From: Christensenella sp. UBA5327
GTDB lineage: Bacteria > Bacillota > Clostridia > Christensenellales > Aristaeellaceae
Assembly: GCA_002411105.1 (NCBI GenBank)
Contig: DHQX01000019.1
Location: 29,591-65,990 of the forward strand
DNA length: 36,400 nt
Direction of reading: 5' to 3'
Both the position numbers and the translations under genes were made by a program. Under the pieces are notes generated by a model. That model saw only the letters and a list, made by a program, of their open reading frames with translations. It did no database searches and was not told the origin of the DNA. Positions 7,237 through 14,097 of the stretch are shown one piece after another. Every line of letters begins with the position of its first letter. Position 1 is the first letter of the stretch.

Positions 7237-8728
7237 ACTCGTCCTCCTTGTCGGTGGTGAGGCCGGTCATCTTCATGCCCAAAAGCGCCTTGGTGGCGAA
7301 CTTGGTGTTGACAATGGCCGACACCTGCCCCTGGCAGAGCACCAGCACCCGGTCGCACAAGCCCAGCAGCACGTCCAGATCCTCCCCCACAAAAAGAATG
7401 GCCACGCCCTTGTCCTTTTGCTCGTTGAGCATGTCATAGATCTTCATGGAGGCGCCGATGTCAAGGCCCCGGACGGGGTAGGCGGTGATCAGCACCTTGG
7501 GGTTGAGCCTGATCTCCCGGCCCAAAAGCACCTTCTGCACGTTGCCGCCGGAGAGCTTGCGCAGCCGGGCGCCAATGCCGGGCGTCACAATGCCCAACTC
7601 CCTCACCAGCTCCTCCGCCTGCCTCCGGGCCTCACGCCGGTGCAGCAGGGGCCCCTTCTGGGCGCGGTAGGTTTTGAGCAATAAATTGTCCGGCAGGTCC
7701 ATGCCGCCCACCAGCCCCATGCCCAGCCGGTCCTCCGGGATAAAGGCCATGGACACGCCCCGGTTGATGATTTCCCGGGGGCTGAGGCCGTCAATGCGCT
7801 GGCCAGCCATATCAACACTGCCCCCTGCGGGCTTTTCCAGACCCGTGATGGCCTCGCACAGCGCCTTCTGGCCAGAGCCGGCCACACCGGCCACGCCCAG
7901 AATCTCACCGCCCTTTAAATCAAAGGAGACATTCCTGAGCAGATAGCGCCCGCTTGGGTCCTTCACGTCCAGATTTTTGACCGACAGCACCGGCGCTGTG
8001 GGGAAGGAGGGGGTGCGGGGGATGTCCAGCTCCATGGGACGGCCCACCATCATCTCGGTGAGTTGAAAGCGGTCGGTCTGGGCGGTCTGCACGGTGCCGG
8101 CGTTTTTGCCCCGGCGCAGCACGGACACCCGGTCTGACACCGCCATCACCTCATCCAGCTTGTGGGTGATGATGATGACCGCCTTGCCCTCCTCTCGCAT
8201 GGCGAACAGCACCTGGAAGAGCGCCTGATTCTCCTGAGGGGTGAGGACGGCGGTGGGCTCATCCAGAATCAGCTTGTCAGCCCCCCGGCAGAGCACCTTC
8301 AATATTTCAACGGTTTGCTTTTCGCTGACGGAGAGGGTGTAGACCGGCCTGTCCAGCGCCAGGTTCATCCCCAGGCTTTTCATGGCCGCCTCGGGGCTGA
8401 GCGCCAGCTCCCCCTTTTGGCCCAGCAGGATGTTTTCCCGGGCAGAGAGCACCTCCACCAGCTTGAAATGCTGATGGATCATGCCGATGCCGAGGGCAAT
8501 CGCATCCCCGGGGGTACGGATGACGGCGGGCTTGCCATCGATGACGATCTGCCCGGCGTCCGGCTGGTAGATGCCGGAGAGCATGTTCATCAGCGTGGTC
8601 TTGCCGGAGCCGTTTTCTCCCAGCAGCGCCAGGATCTCCCCCCGGTGGACGGTCATGTCAAGGGCATCGCAAGCCACCACCTTGCCAAAGGTCTTGGTGA
8701 GGCCGATGAGTTCAATGGCGGGTTTCAA
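7229..8728 (-). CDS. BMP-type (nucleoside) ABC importer ATPase, two fused ABC domains
   Basis: A 499-residue fused ATPase that powers the importer. The first domain has Walker A GENGSGKTT (37-45), signature LSVSEKQ (132-138) and Walker B LILDEP (153-158). The second domain (about 250-490) has GVAGSGQKAL in the Walker A position, where the lysine is replaced by glutamine, LSGGNVQKV as signature and LITAYPVRGLD at Walker B; such a degenerate second site is normal in this family. The start is TTG at 8728 with AAAGGAG six bases upstream. The gene begins the operon ATPase, permease, permease, kinase. A promoter candidate lies at 8759-8788, just past the terminator of the neighbouring reductase gene. 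Confidence 0.9.
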   Translation of the reverse strand: MKPAIELIGLTKTFGKVVACDALDMTVHRGEILALLGENGSGKTTLMNMLSGIYQPDAGQIVIDGKPAVIRTPGDAIALGIGMIHQHFKLVEVLSARENILLGQKGELALSPEAAMKSLGMNLALDRPVYTLSVSEKQTVEILKVLCRGADKLILDEPTAVLTPQENQALFQVLFAMREEGKAVIIITHKLDEVMAVSDRVSVLRRGKNAGTVQTAQTDRFQLTEMMVGRPMELDIPRTPSFPTAPVLSVKNLDVKDPSGRYLLRNVSFDLKGGEILGVAGVAGSGQKALCEAITGLEKPAGGSVDMAGQRIDGLSPREIINRGVSMAFIPEDRLGMGLVGGMDLPDNLLLKTYRAQKGPLLHRREARRQAEELVRELGIVTPGIGARLRKLSGGNVQKVLLGREIRLNPKVLITAYPVRGLDIGASMKIYDMLNEQKDKGVAILFVGEDLDVLLGLCDRVLVLCQGQVSAIVNTKFATKALLGMKMTGLTTDKEDEYA

Positions 8729-8758
8729 TGCAGGCTCCTTTGCGCGAAGTATGGGGCT

Positions 8759-8788
8759 ATATTACCACGAAACATATGGAAACCACAA
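8759..8788 (-). promoter_or_regulatory. Candidate promoter of the nucleoside importer operon
   Basis: On the minus strand TTGTGG (8788-8783) is separated by 18 bases from TAATAT (8764-8759). The match is modest, but the site lies directly between the upstream terminator and the ATPase start, where a promoter is needed. Confidence 0.4.
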
Positions 8789-8790
8789 TC

Positions 8791-8824
8791 AAAACGCACC
8801 ACCGCTTTTGGTCGCGGTGGTGCG
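8791..8824 (-). terminator. Intrinsic terminator of the Tat-exported reductase gene
   Basis: A perfect 11-bp stem (8795-8805 with 8814-8824, arm CGCACCACCGC) has an 8-base loop. On the minus strand it is followed by TTTTGATT. It separates the reductase gene from the importer operon. Confidence 0.8.
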
Positions 8825-8853
8825 CGGGATTAAGGGACAGTGCCAATGGATGA

Positions 8854-10923
8854 TTACAAGCCGGCCTTCGCCATGGCTTTTGCCAGGGCCTCCATGAAAG
8901 CGTTGGAGGTGATGGTGGCGCCGCTGATCACATCCAGCTTTGAGGACTGGGTCTCAAGTGCTTGCTTGATCAGGGGCTCAAAGGCCACGTCCCCGATGGA
9001 CTCGGTTTCAGCGTGCTTGACCACCTCTATTTTGGTCATCATGCCATCTTGAACGTCAATTCTTAGCTGAATGGCGCCGTTGATGCCGTTTTCCGAGGTG
9101 CCGGTGAACTGCGCGACTTCAGCCGCGGCAGTTTTTGTGCCGCCCACCGCAGCAGCTGACCGGCCCGCGATATAGCCGCTGGTCATCACACGGCCCAGGC
9201 CGTGGATGCGCATGCCCCCGCTGCACTCGCCGCTGGCGAAAAGCCCCGGAATCAGTTCGCCCTGGAGGTCAACCACCTGCATGTCGCCATTAACGCGTAG
9301 GCCTGCATAGGTGTCATGCAAGTTGGGTGTGGCCCAGGCGGCGTAGAAGGGGCCGCGGGCAATTTTGTGGGCCAGGGTTTTTTTGCCCCAGTCCTCATCC
9401 ACGCCTTTGTCCACAAAGGTGTTGTAGCGGGAGATAGTGTCCACCAGAATCTGGGGATCCATCTTGACCTCTTCGTAGTATTTGTTCACCACCAACTGGG
9501 CCAGCTCTTCCAGGGTGTCAGCCTTGAAGCAATAACCGTTGTCAAAGTCCACCACGCCCTGTTCCATTTCCCAGTCATTGCGCTCCACCGCATCCTGATC
9601 AAAAATAGCCCATAGCGGGCCACCATAGCGCTTGGCGTTGCCGTCGCCCTCCGGGTCCACCAGCACGCTTGACAGGGCGGTGTTGAAATACTCGTAGGAA
9701 TCATAGGAATATTTTCCGCCAGCACCTTTGTCCTCGTTGCCGCAGCGTTCGCCCAGCATGTTGACAACGCAAAGGCTGTCATAGTCCGGGGTGATGCCGT
9801 TGGCCACAACCAGCTTCCAGATGGGGCTCTTTTCGGTGTATCCTCCGCCATAGCCATAGCGGCAGCCAAAGCGGTTTGCCATGGTGATCTGGTGGCCGCC
9901 GTGCTGCATGTAGGCTGCCAGGGTGCCCAAAGAGGCGCCGACTGCCATCGCGGCCAGCTCGCCGGATCCATCCTGATCGGAGAAGGGCATGCCGGAAAGG
10001 CCGTCAAACTCGGGTCCCAAGCGGGGGTCAAACATGGTGCGGAAGCGCTCATTGCCGATGGAGCCGCCGGTGGCCACAATCACGCCCTTGGTGGCGCGGA
10101 TGTTGACGGTGGGCTGGGTGGTCTGGATGTTGCCCTCAGGCCAGAGGTTCTTGAGTGGTTCGGTCTCGCCCGGGAGGATGGTGGGAGTGTAGGAGGCCAT
10201 GATGCCGGTGACAACGCCGGTGTTGTTGTTCTCCCGATAGATCTTGTCCATATGGTAGTTGAGCAGGAAGCGGGCGCCCTGCTTGCGCAGAGACCTTTCC
10301 AGCGGGCGGGTGATGCCGATGCCGGCACTTCCCCTACCGGTGTAGTCATTATCAGACCAGCCTTCGGTTTTGGCATCGGTAAAGGTCCAGCGGCCAACGG
10401 ATTCAGGCTCGGTGCCGCCTTCCTTCCAATAGTAGCGGCGCTCCGGCTCCCGGTCCTGAATGATCAGGCCCTTGGCAATGCAGAACTCATAGCACTCAGC
10501 CATGGAATCCGCCACGGCACGCACATATTCCCGGTCATTGTAGCGGGTGGCAAGGGTCTCGCCCTGGGTGTGGTCAGCGTAGTACTGATCGGCGGAGTCT
10601 TCGATGCCATATTTCTTTTGGATCTCCGTGCCGCAGCCAGAGTGCAGGTTGCCGCCGCTCACGGCGCAGTGGCCGCCCACATCCCACACCGCTTCCACGA
10701 CGATCACAGAGGCGCCGTCTTCCATGGCTTTCAACGCTGCGGGCAGGCCCGCGCCGCCGCTGCCGATCACCACGACATCCGCTTCATAATCCCAACTGAT
10801 CTCCTCCGGGGCGACAGCCTCTGCCTGGACGAGGCCGGGCTGCAGCAGGCTGCCGGCTGCGATGCCCAACGCCCCCGCGGCGGTGCCGCGAAGGAACTGT
10901 CTTCGGGTTACTTGGTGACTCAT
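8854..10923 (-). CDS. Tat-exported FAD/FMN flavoprotein reductase, FMN domain C-terminal
   Basis: A 689-residue flavoprotein. It starts with a twin-arginine signal (RRQFLRG at 7-13, then a hydrophobic stretch ending VQAEA), implying export folded with cofactor. The FAD domain has GSGGAG at 54-59 and Glu77. The C-terminal 90 residues form an FMN-binding domain with the flavinylation motif SGAT at 667-670 (Thr670 as acceptor). The active-site blocks differ from the protein at 1727: HDTYAGL replaces HHTMGG and IHGLGRV replaces HGNNRLGS, so a different substrate is likely. It belongs to the broad fumarate/urocanate reductase superfamily; the true electron acceptor is unknown. AAGGAGG precedes the ATG. 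The gene is transcribed away from the LysR gene at 11115, with a TTGACA promoter and a LysR-type dyad between them, so regulation by that LysR is the natural guess. Confidence 0.85.
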   Translation of the reverse strand: MSHQVTRRQFLRGTAAGALGIAAGSLLQPGLVQAEAVAPEEISWDYEADVVVIGSGGAGLPAALKAMEDGASVIVVEAVWDVGGHCAVSGGNLHSGCGTEIQKKYGIEDSADQYYADHTQGETLATRYNDREYVRAVADSMAECYEFCIAKGLIIQDREPERRYYWKEGGTEPESVGRWTFTDAKTEGWSDNDYTGRGSAGIGITRPLERSLRKQGARFLLNYHMDKIYRENNNTGVVTGIMASYTPTILPGETEPLKNLWPEGNIQTTQPTVNIRATKGVIVATGGSIGNERFRTMFDPRLGPEFDGLSGMPFSDQDGSGELAAMAVGASLGTLAAYMQHGGHQITMANRFGCRYGYGGGYTEKSPIWKLVVANGITPDYDSLCVVNMLGERCGNEDKGAGGKYSYDSYEYFNTALSSVLVDPEGDGNAKRYGGPLWAIFDQDAVERNDWEMEQGVVDFDNGYCFKADTLEELAQLVVNKYYEEVKMDPQILVDTISRYNTFVDKGVDEDWGKKTLAHKIARGPFYAAWATPNLHDTYAGLRVNGDMQVVDLQGELIPGLFASGECSGGMRIHGLGRVMTSGYIAGRSAAAVGGTKTAAAEVAQFTGTSENGINGAIQLRIDVQDGMMTKIEVVKHAETESIGDVAFEPLIKQALETQSSKLDVISGATITSNAFMEALAKAMAKAGL

Positions 10924-10951
10924 GTGGACCCTCCTTCATCATGAAATATTA

Positions 10952-10982
10952 ATTTTAGACCATCAGAATTACCTAATGTCAA
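10952..10982 (-). promoter_or_regulatory. Promoter of the Tat-exported reductase gene
   Basis: On the minus strand a perfect TTGACA (10982-10977) is followed by TCTAAA after 17 bases, or by TAAAAT (10957-10952) after 19 bases. The non-ideal spacing or -10 fits a promoter that needs an activator. Confidence 0.55.
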
Positions 10983-11001
10983 AGCCAGCATACTTCCCTT
11001 T

Positions 11002-11013
11002 GCATGATTATGC
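11002..11013. promoter_or_regulatory. Candidate LysR-binding dyad
   Basis: GCAT (11002-11005) and ATGC (11010-11013) form a short dyad in the AT-rich centre of the divergent intergenic region, about 60 bases upstream of the reductase transcription start. This is the usual place for a LysR recognition site. The dyad is short, so this is only a candidate. Confidence 0.25.
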
Positions 11014-11065
11014 TATCAACAAAGAGGTGACAGCGTGTCAAGCAAATGGTGACGGAATATGTCTA

Positions 11066-11094
11066 TTGTGTTCTGCAGGGTTGTGCTATATTAT
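11066..11094 (+). promoter_or_regulatory. Promoter of the LysR gene
   Basis: TTGTGT (11066-11071) and TATTAT (11089-11094) are 17 bases apart. The transcription start would be near 11101, giving a very short leader before the ATG at 11115. Confidence 0.5.
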
Positions 11095-11114
11095 ACTTTT
11101 AGGGGGAATAATGG

Positions 11115-12050
11115 ATGGATTTGACATTGCTGACATACTACCGGGTCATCTGCGAGGAAGGGAGCATCTCAAGAGCTGCAGAGCGTCTGTTTATTTCAAA
11201 ACAGGCGCTTTCACGCGCGCTTAAACGCCTTGAAGGCGAGCTGGGCACCATCTTGTTCAAGCGGGCAGCCAGCGGGCTTGTCCCCACCGAGATGGGCATA
11301 CGGTTTTGCCGGCATGCCGCGGTCATTCTTAACAGCTGGGATCAGGCGATGTCGGATATGCGGGCGGTGCCGGGCAGGGCCAGGGTGCCCCTGCGCGTGG
11401 GTTTTGCCTATATGAGTTATCATCTTTGGTCTGATACCATGCGGGCCGCCTTTGAAGAAAGCCATCCGCATATAGCGCTTGAGGTCAGCCACAAGGTTTC
11501 AAAGCTGCTTCTTGAGGAGCTGGATGAGAAGCAGCTTGACGTGGCGATCTCCTGCATGCAGACCGATAAGCTGCACAAGTACGACAAGCGATTGATCTGT
11601 GCCCTTCCTCTGCACGCAACCATGCCCCTGAGCGATCCGTTGGCGCAGCACGAGCGGATCACCCCTTTTGATCTGGAGGGGCGCACCGTGCTGTACCCCC
11701 AGAGCGGGGCGGGATTTATACGGGAGTTTTCAAAGTTCATGAAGGATCACGGCATCGCGGTGGAGGTGGAGCTGTTTCCCACGGGGAATATCCTGACTAT
11801 TCTCACCACAGTCCGGGAGAGTGGCCATATCTGGCTGTCCAACAACGTGTTCTCCATGGCTGTGACCGGGTTTGAGGGTTTTGTTACCACGCCCCTTGAC
11901 TATGAAGGCCTGGCGGGCATGCCCCACAGCGAGATCAGCGCCATTTACAACAAAGACGCCCTCTGCAAGGCCGCGGTGCAGTCATTTATCTACTTCTTTA
12001 AGGATTCATTGAAGTTCTCGGGGTTTAACCAATACCTCTCCGGATGCTGA
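11115..12050 (+). CDS. LysR-family transcriptional regulator
   Basis: A 311-residue regulator. Residues 1-60 form the winged helix-turn-helix of the family: LLTYYRVICEEGSISRAAER, then LFISKQALSRALKRLE and LGTILFKRAASGLVPTEMG. Residues about 90-300 form the effector-binding domain. I chose the ATG at 11115, eight bases after AGGGGG; the ATG four bases earlier is in another frame. It is divergent from the reductase at 8854-10923, the usual arrangement for a LysR protein and its target. The effector is probably a substrate or product of that reductase (inference). A hairpin at 12070-12106 closes the gene. Confidence 0.9.
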   Translation: MDLTLLTYYRVICEEGSISRAAERLFISKQALSRALKRLEGELGTILFKRAASGLVPTEMGIRFCRHAAVILNSWDQAMSDMRAVPGRARVPLRVGFAYMSYHLWSDTMRAAFEESHPHIALEVSHKVSKLLLEELDEKQLDVAISCMQTDKLHKYDKRLICALPLHATMPLSDPLAQHERITPFDLEGRTVLYPQSGAGFIREFSKFMKDHGIAVEVELFPTGNILTILTTVRESGHIWLSNNVFSMAVTGFEGFVTTPLDYEGLAGMPHSEISAIYNKDALCKAAVQSFIYFFKDSLKFSGFNQYLSGC

Positions 12051-12069
12051 ACAACGGTGAACCAATAGA

Positions 12070-12108
12070 ACAGGGGAGGGCGCTTGCAACAAGCACCCTC
12101 CCCTGTTT
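12070..12108. terminator. Bidirectional terminator between LysR and BMP genes
   Basis: An 11-bp stem (ACAGGGGAGGG at 12070-12080 with 12096-12106) is extended by an inner GCTTG/CAAGC stem with a 3-base loop. TTTAG follows on the plus strand and TTCTATT on the minus strand. It sits between two convergent genes, 19 and 11 bases from their stops. Confidence 0.75.
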
Positions 12109-12117
12109 AGCGGATGA

Positions 12118-13233
12118 TTACTTCACTTCCACGCCTTTGATCAGCAGGTTGGTCATCAGGCCTCCGGTGATATCGGCATCGGCCAGGACCTCGCCTTCCT
12201 TCACCACCAGCTCATCGGTGTTGGAATAGATGGGGCCGGTGAACACATCCCACTCGCCTGAGAGGATGCGGGCGCGGGCTTCTTCGATTTTTTCAGCGGT
12301 GCCCTCGGCCACGTTTTTGGACAGGGGGGAGAGGTCCACCATGCCCTCTTTCAGGCCCAGGAAATAGTTGACCGGCTGCCAGGTGCCCGCCATCAGGTCT
12401 TTCACCTGGGCGATGTAGACGCTGGACCAGTGCCAGATGGGGGCGGTGAGGTGGGCGTCAGGGGCCATGGGGGTCATGTCGGTGTTGTAGCCGCAGCCGA
12501 ATTTGCCGGCTTCCTGGGCGGCCACCTGAGGCATGGCGGTGTCCACGTGCTGGGCGATCACATCGCAGCCCAGGTCAAGCAGGGCCACTGCGGTCTGTTT
12601 TTCCAGGGTGGGGTCAAACCAGGAGCTGATGTACTTCACATATACCTTGGCCTCGGGGTTTACGCTCTGCACCCCCAGGGCAAAGGCGTTGATGCCGCCG
12701 TTGACTTCGGCGTTGTCGGCCCAGGCGGCCACATAGCCGATGAGGTTGGTTTGGGTCTTCAGGCCCGCCGCGATGCCGGCCAGGTAGCGGGACTGGTAGA
12801 TGCGGCCAAAGTAGTTGTTGAAGTTCACGCCGTTGTTCTTGTAGCCGGAGCAGTGGGAGAAAATCACCTCGGGATACTCGTCGGCCAGCTCCTCCATATA
12901 GTTCATAAAGCCCCAGGAGTTGCCAAAGATGATCTGACAGCCCGCATCCACCAATTCCCGCAGGGCGGCGTCGCACTCGGCAGTCTCGGGGACGTTGAAC
13001 TTGTAAAGCACCTGGGAATCCGTGAGGCCCAGCTCGGCCTTCATGCCCTCCAGGCCGTTGTAGTGGGCGCCGGAGAAACCGTCATCCTGGGAACCGATGA
13101 GGACCATGCCCACCTTCAGGTCTTCCTTGGCAACCGGGCCAAAGGCGGGGGCAGAGCCTGCCAGGGCGGGCAGGGCAAGGGCGCAGACAAGGATCAGGGC
13201 CAGGAAAAGGGGGAGCAGTGTGCGGGTTCTCAC
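12118..13233 (-). CDS. BMP-family (PnrA/NupN-like) nucleoside-binding protein
   Basis: A 371-residue exported binding protein of the basic membrane protein family, which binds purine nucleosides in characterised members. The signal peptide is residues 1-25 (TRTLLPLFLALILVCALALP, then ALA), followed by the family blocks KVGMVLIGSQDDGFSGAHYN, QIIFGNSWGFM, YFGRIYQSRYLAGIAAG and GCDVIAQHVDT. The start is GTG at 13233 with AGGAGG nine bases upstream; the longer open frame to 13296 would run into the xpt gene. The only cysteine in the signal sequence is preceded by ILV, not a lipobox, so it is not an evident lipoprotein, unusual for Gram-positive members. It lies 34 bases behind xpt in one operon. 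The matching ATPase and permeases are at 5180-8728, separated by the reductase/LysR pair. Confidence 0.88.
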   Translation of the reverse strand: MRTRTLLPLFLALILVCALALPALAGSAPAFGPVAKEDLKVGMVLIGSQDDGFSGAHYNGLEGMKAELGLTDSQVLYKFNVPETAECDAALRELVDAGCQIIFGNSWGFMNYMEELADEYPEVIFSHCSGYKNNGVNFNNYFGRIYQSRYLAGIAAGLKTQTNLIGYVAAWADNAEVNGGINAFALGVQSVNPEAKVYVKYISSWFDPTLEKQTAVALLDLGCDVIAQHVDTAMPQVAAQEAGKFGCGYNTDMTPMAPDAHLTAPIWHWSSVYIAQVKDLMAGTWQPVNYFLGLKEGMVDLSPLSKNVAEGTAEKIEEARARILSGEWDVFTGPIYSNTDELVVKEGEVLADADITGGLMTNLLIKGVEVK

Positions 13234-13267
13234 GGCGGGTGACCTCCTGATAATGATGTATTTCTTC

Positions 13268-13846
13268 TCAGCCTTCCTGGAAGAGGATGTGCCCATCCCT
13301 GATTTCCCTGACGGCTGCTAAAGACAAAACCTTGACGCCGGCTTCCCGCAGCGTCCTGCCTCCCTTTTGGAAGGCCTTCTCAATGGCGACGGCGACGCCC
13401 ACGGGCTTGGCTCCGGCCTGGCGGATGAGGGAGAGCATGCCCCTAATCGCCTCGCCATCGGCCAGAAAATCGTCCACGATCAGCACCCGGGCGCCCTGAT
13501 GGATGCAATGGGCGGCGCAGCGCATCTGATAGCACACGCCCTTGGTGAAGGAGGTGACATTCTCGGTATACATATCCCCCTGCTGATTGGAAGCGGGGTG
13601 CTTTTTGGCAAAGACCACGGGGATGTTGCCCAGGGCTTGGGCGGCGGTGATGGCCAGGGCAATGCCCGATGCCTCCACTGTCAGAATCAGGGAGGGGCGG
13701 TCATCCCGGAAATAATCCGCGATTTCCTGGCCCATTTGCACGCTCAGCGCGGTGTCTTTCCGGTGGTTGAGGAAATAGTCCACCTTCACGATGTCTGTTC
13801 CGATTCCTTTTCCCCATTGCCTGATGGCATCTTCCAGCGCTTTCAA
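13268..13846 (-). CDS. xpt: Xanthine phosphoribosyltransferase
   Basis: A 192-residue cytoplasmic enzyme converting xanthine plus PRPP to XMP in purine salvage. It aligns along its length with Bacillus Xpt: KVDYFLNH near residues 21-28, LTVEASGIA at 55-63, PVVFAKKH at 76-83, and the PRPP-binding loop VLIVDDFLADGEA at 121-133. I chose the TTG at 13846: GGGAGG lies five bases upstream, and the resulting length and N-terminus match the family (194 residues in Bacillus). The alternative GTG at 13864 has no evident ribosome binding site. It is first in an operon with the BMP-family binding protein, tying the transporter to purines. The leader is only about 37 bases, too short for a purine riboswitch. 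Confidence 0.9.
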   Translation of the reverse strand: MKALEDAIRQWGKGIGTDIVKVDYFLNHRKDTALSVQMGQEIADYFRDDRPSLILTVEASGIALAITAAQALGNIPVVFAKKHPASNQQGDMYTENVTSFTKGVCYQMRCAAHCIHQGARVLIVDDFLADGEAIRGMLSLIRQAGAKPVGVAVAIEKAFQKGGRTLREAGVKVLSLAAVREIRDGHILFQEG

Positions 13847-13867
13847 CCCATCCTCCCAAAACACGAA

Positions 13868-13884
13868 CGATTTTCAAAAAATCG
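13868..13884 (-). promoter_or_regulatory. Small hairpin at the 5' end of the xpt transcript
   Basis: CGATTTT pairs with AAAATCG around a 3-base loop right at the predicted transcript start. It may protect the 5' end; it is not a riboswitch. Confidence 0.35.
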
Positions 13885-13889
13885 CTCTT

Positions 13890-13918
13890 ATCATACACCT
13901 TTCATGGCCGGGGCGCAA
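13890..13918 (-). promoter_or_regulatory. Promoter of the xpt-BMP operon
   Basis: On the minus strand TTGCGC (13918-13913) and TATGAT (13895-13890) are 17 bases apart. The predicted start is about 13883. Confidence 0.55.
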
Positions 13919-13972
13919 GGCTTGTTCCAGAGGTTTCAGAGCGTAAAAAACCGCTCTTTTTGCTGATATCTA

Positions 13973-14001
13973 TTGACGTGAAAGCAAAAATGGGCGATAC
14001 T
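13973..14001 (+). promoter_or_regulatory. Promoter of the cysteine-repeat protein gene
   Basis: TTGACG (13973-13978) and GATACT (13996-14001) are 17 bases apart. The leader to the ATG at 14098 is about 90 bases. A short hairpin (AGAGCG/CGCTCT, 13938-13957) followed by TTTT lies just upstream and could block read-through. Confidence 0.5.
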
Positions 14002-14097
14002 GAATTTAACAGCAAGCGATTTTCCATCATGATTTTGTTTGAACCGCCCTGGGGCATCCCTTGGCAGCGGAGAACCAGCACAGAAAGGAAGCCTGGT

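Noticed and set aside
9892..10944. A 350-codon plus-strand frame opposite the Tat-exported reductase
   Set aside because: It is antisense to a gene with clear FAD, FMN and Tat motifs. It has no start site signals.
13938..13961. Short hairpin plus T-run as a real terminator
   Set aside because: The 6-bp stem is short and no plus-strand gene lies upstream. It may only be a barrier to stray transcription, so I mention it within the promoter entry instead.
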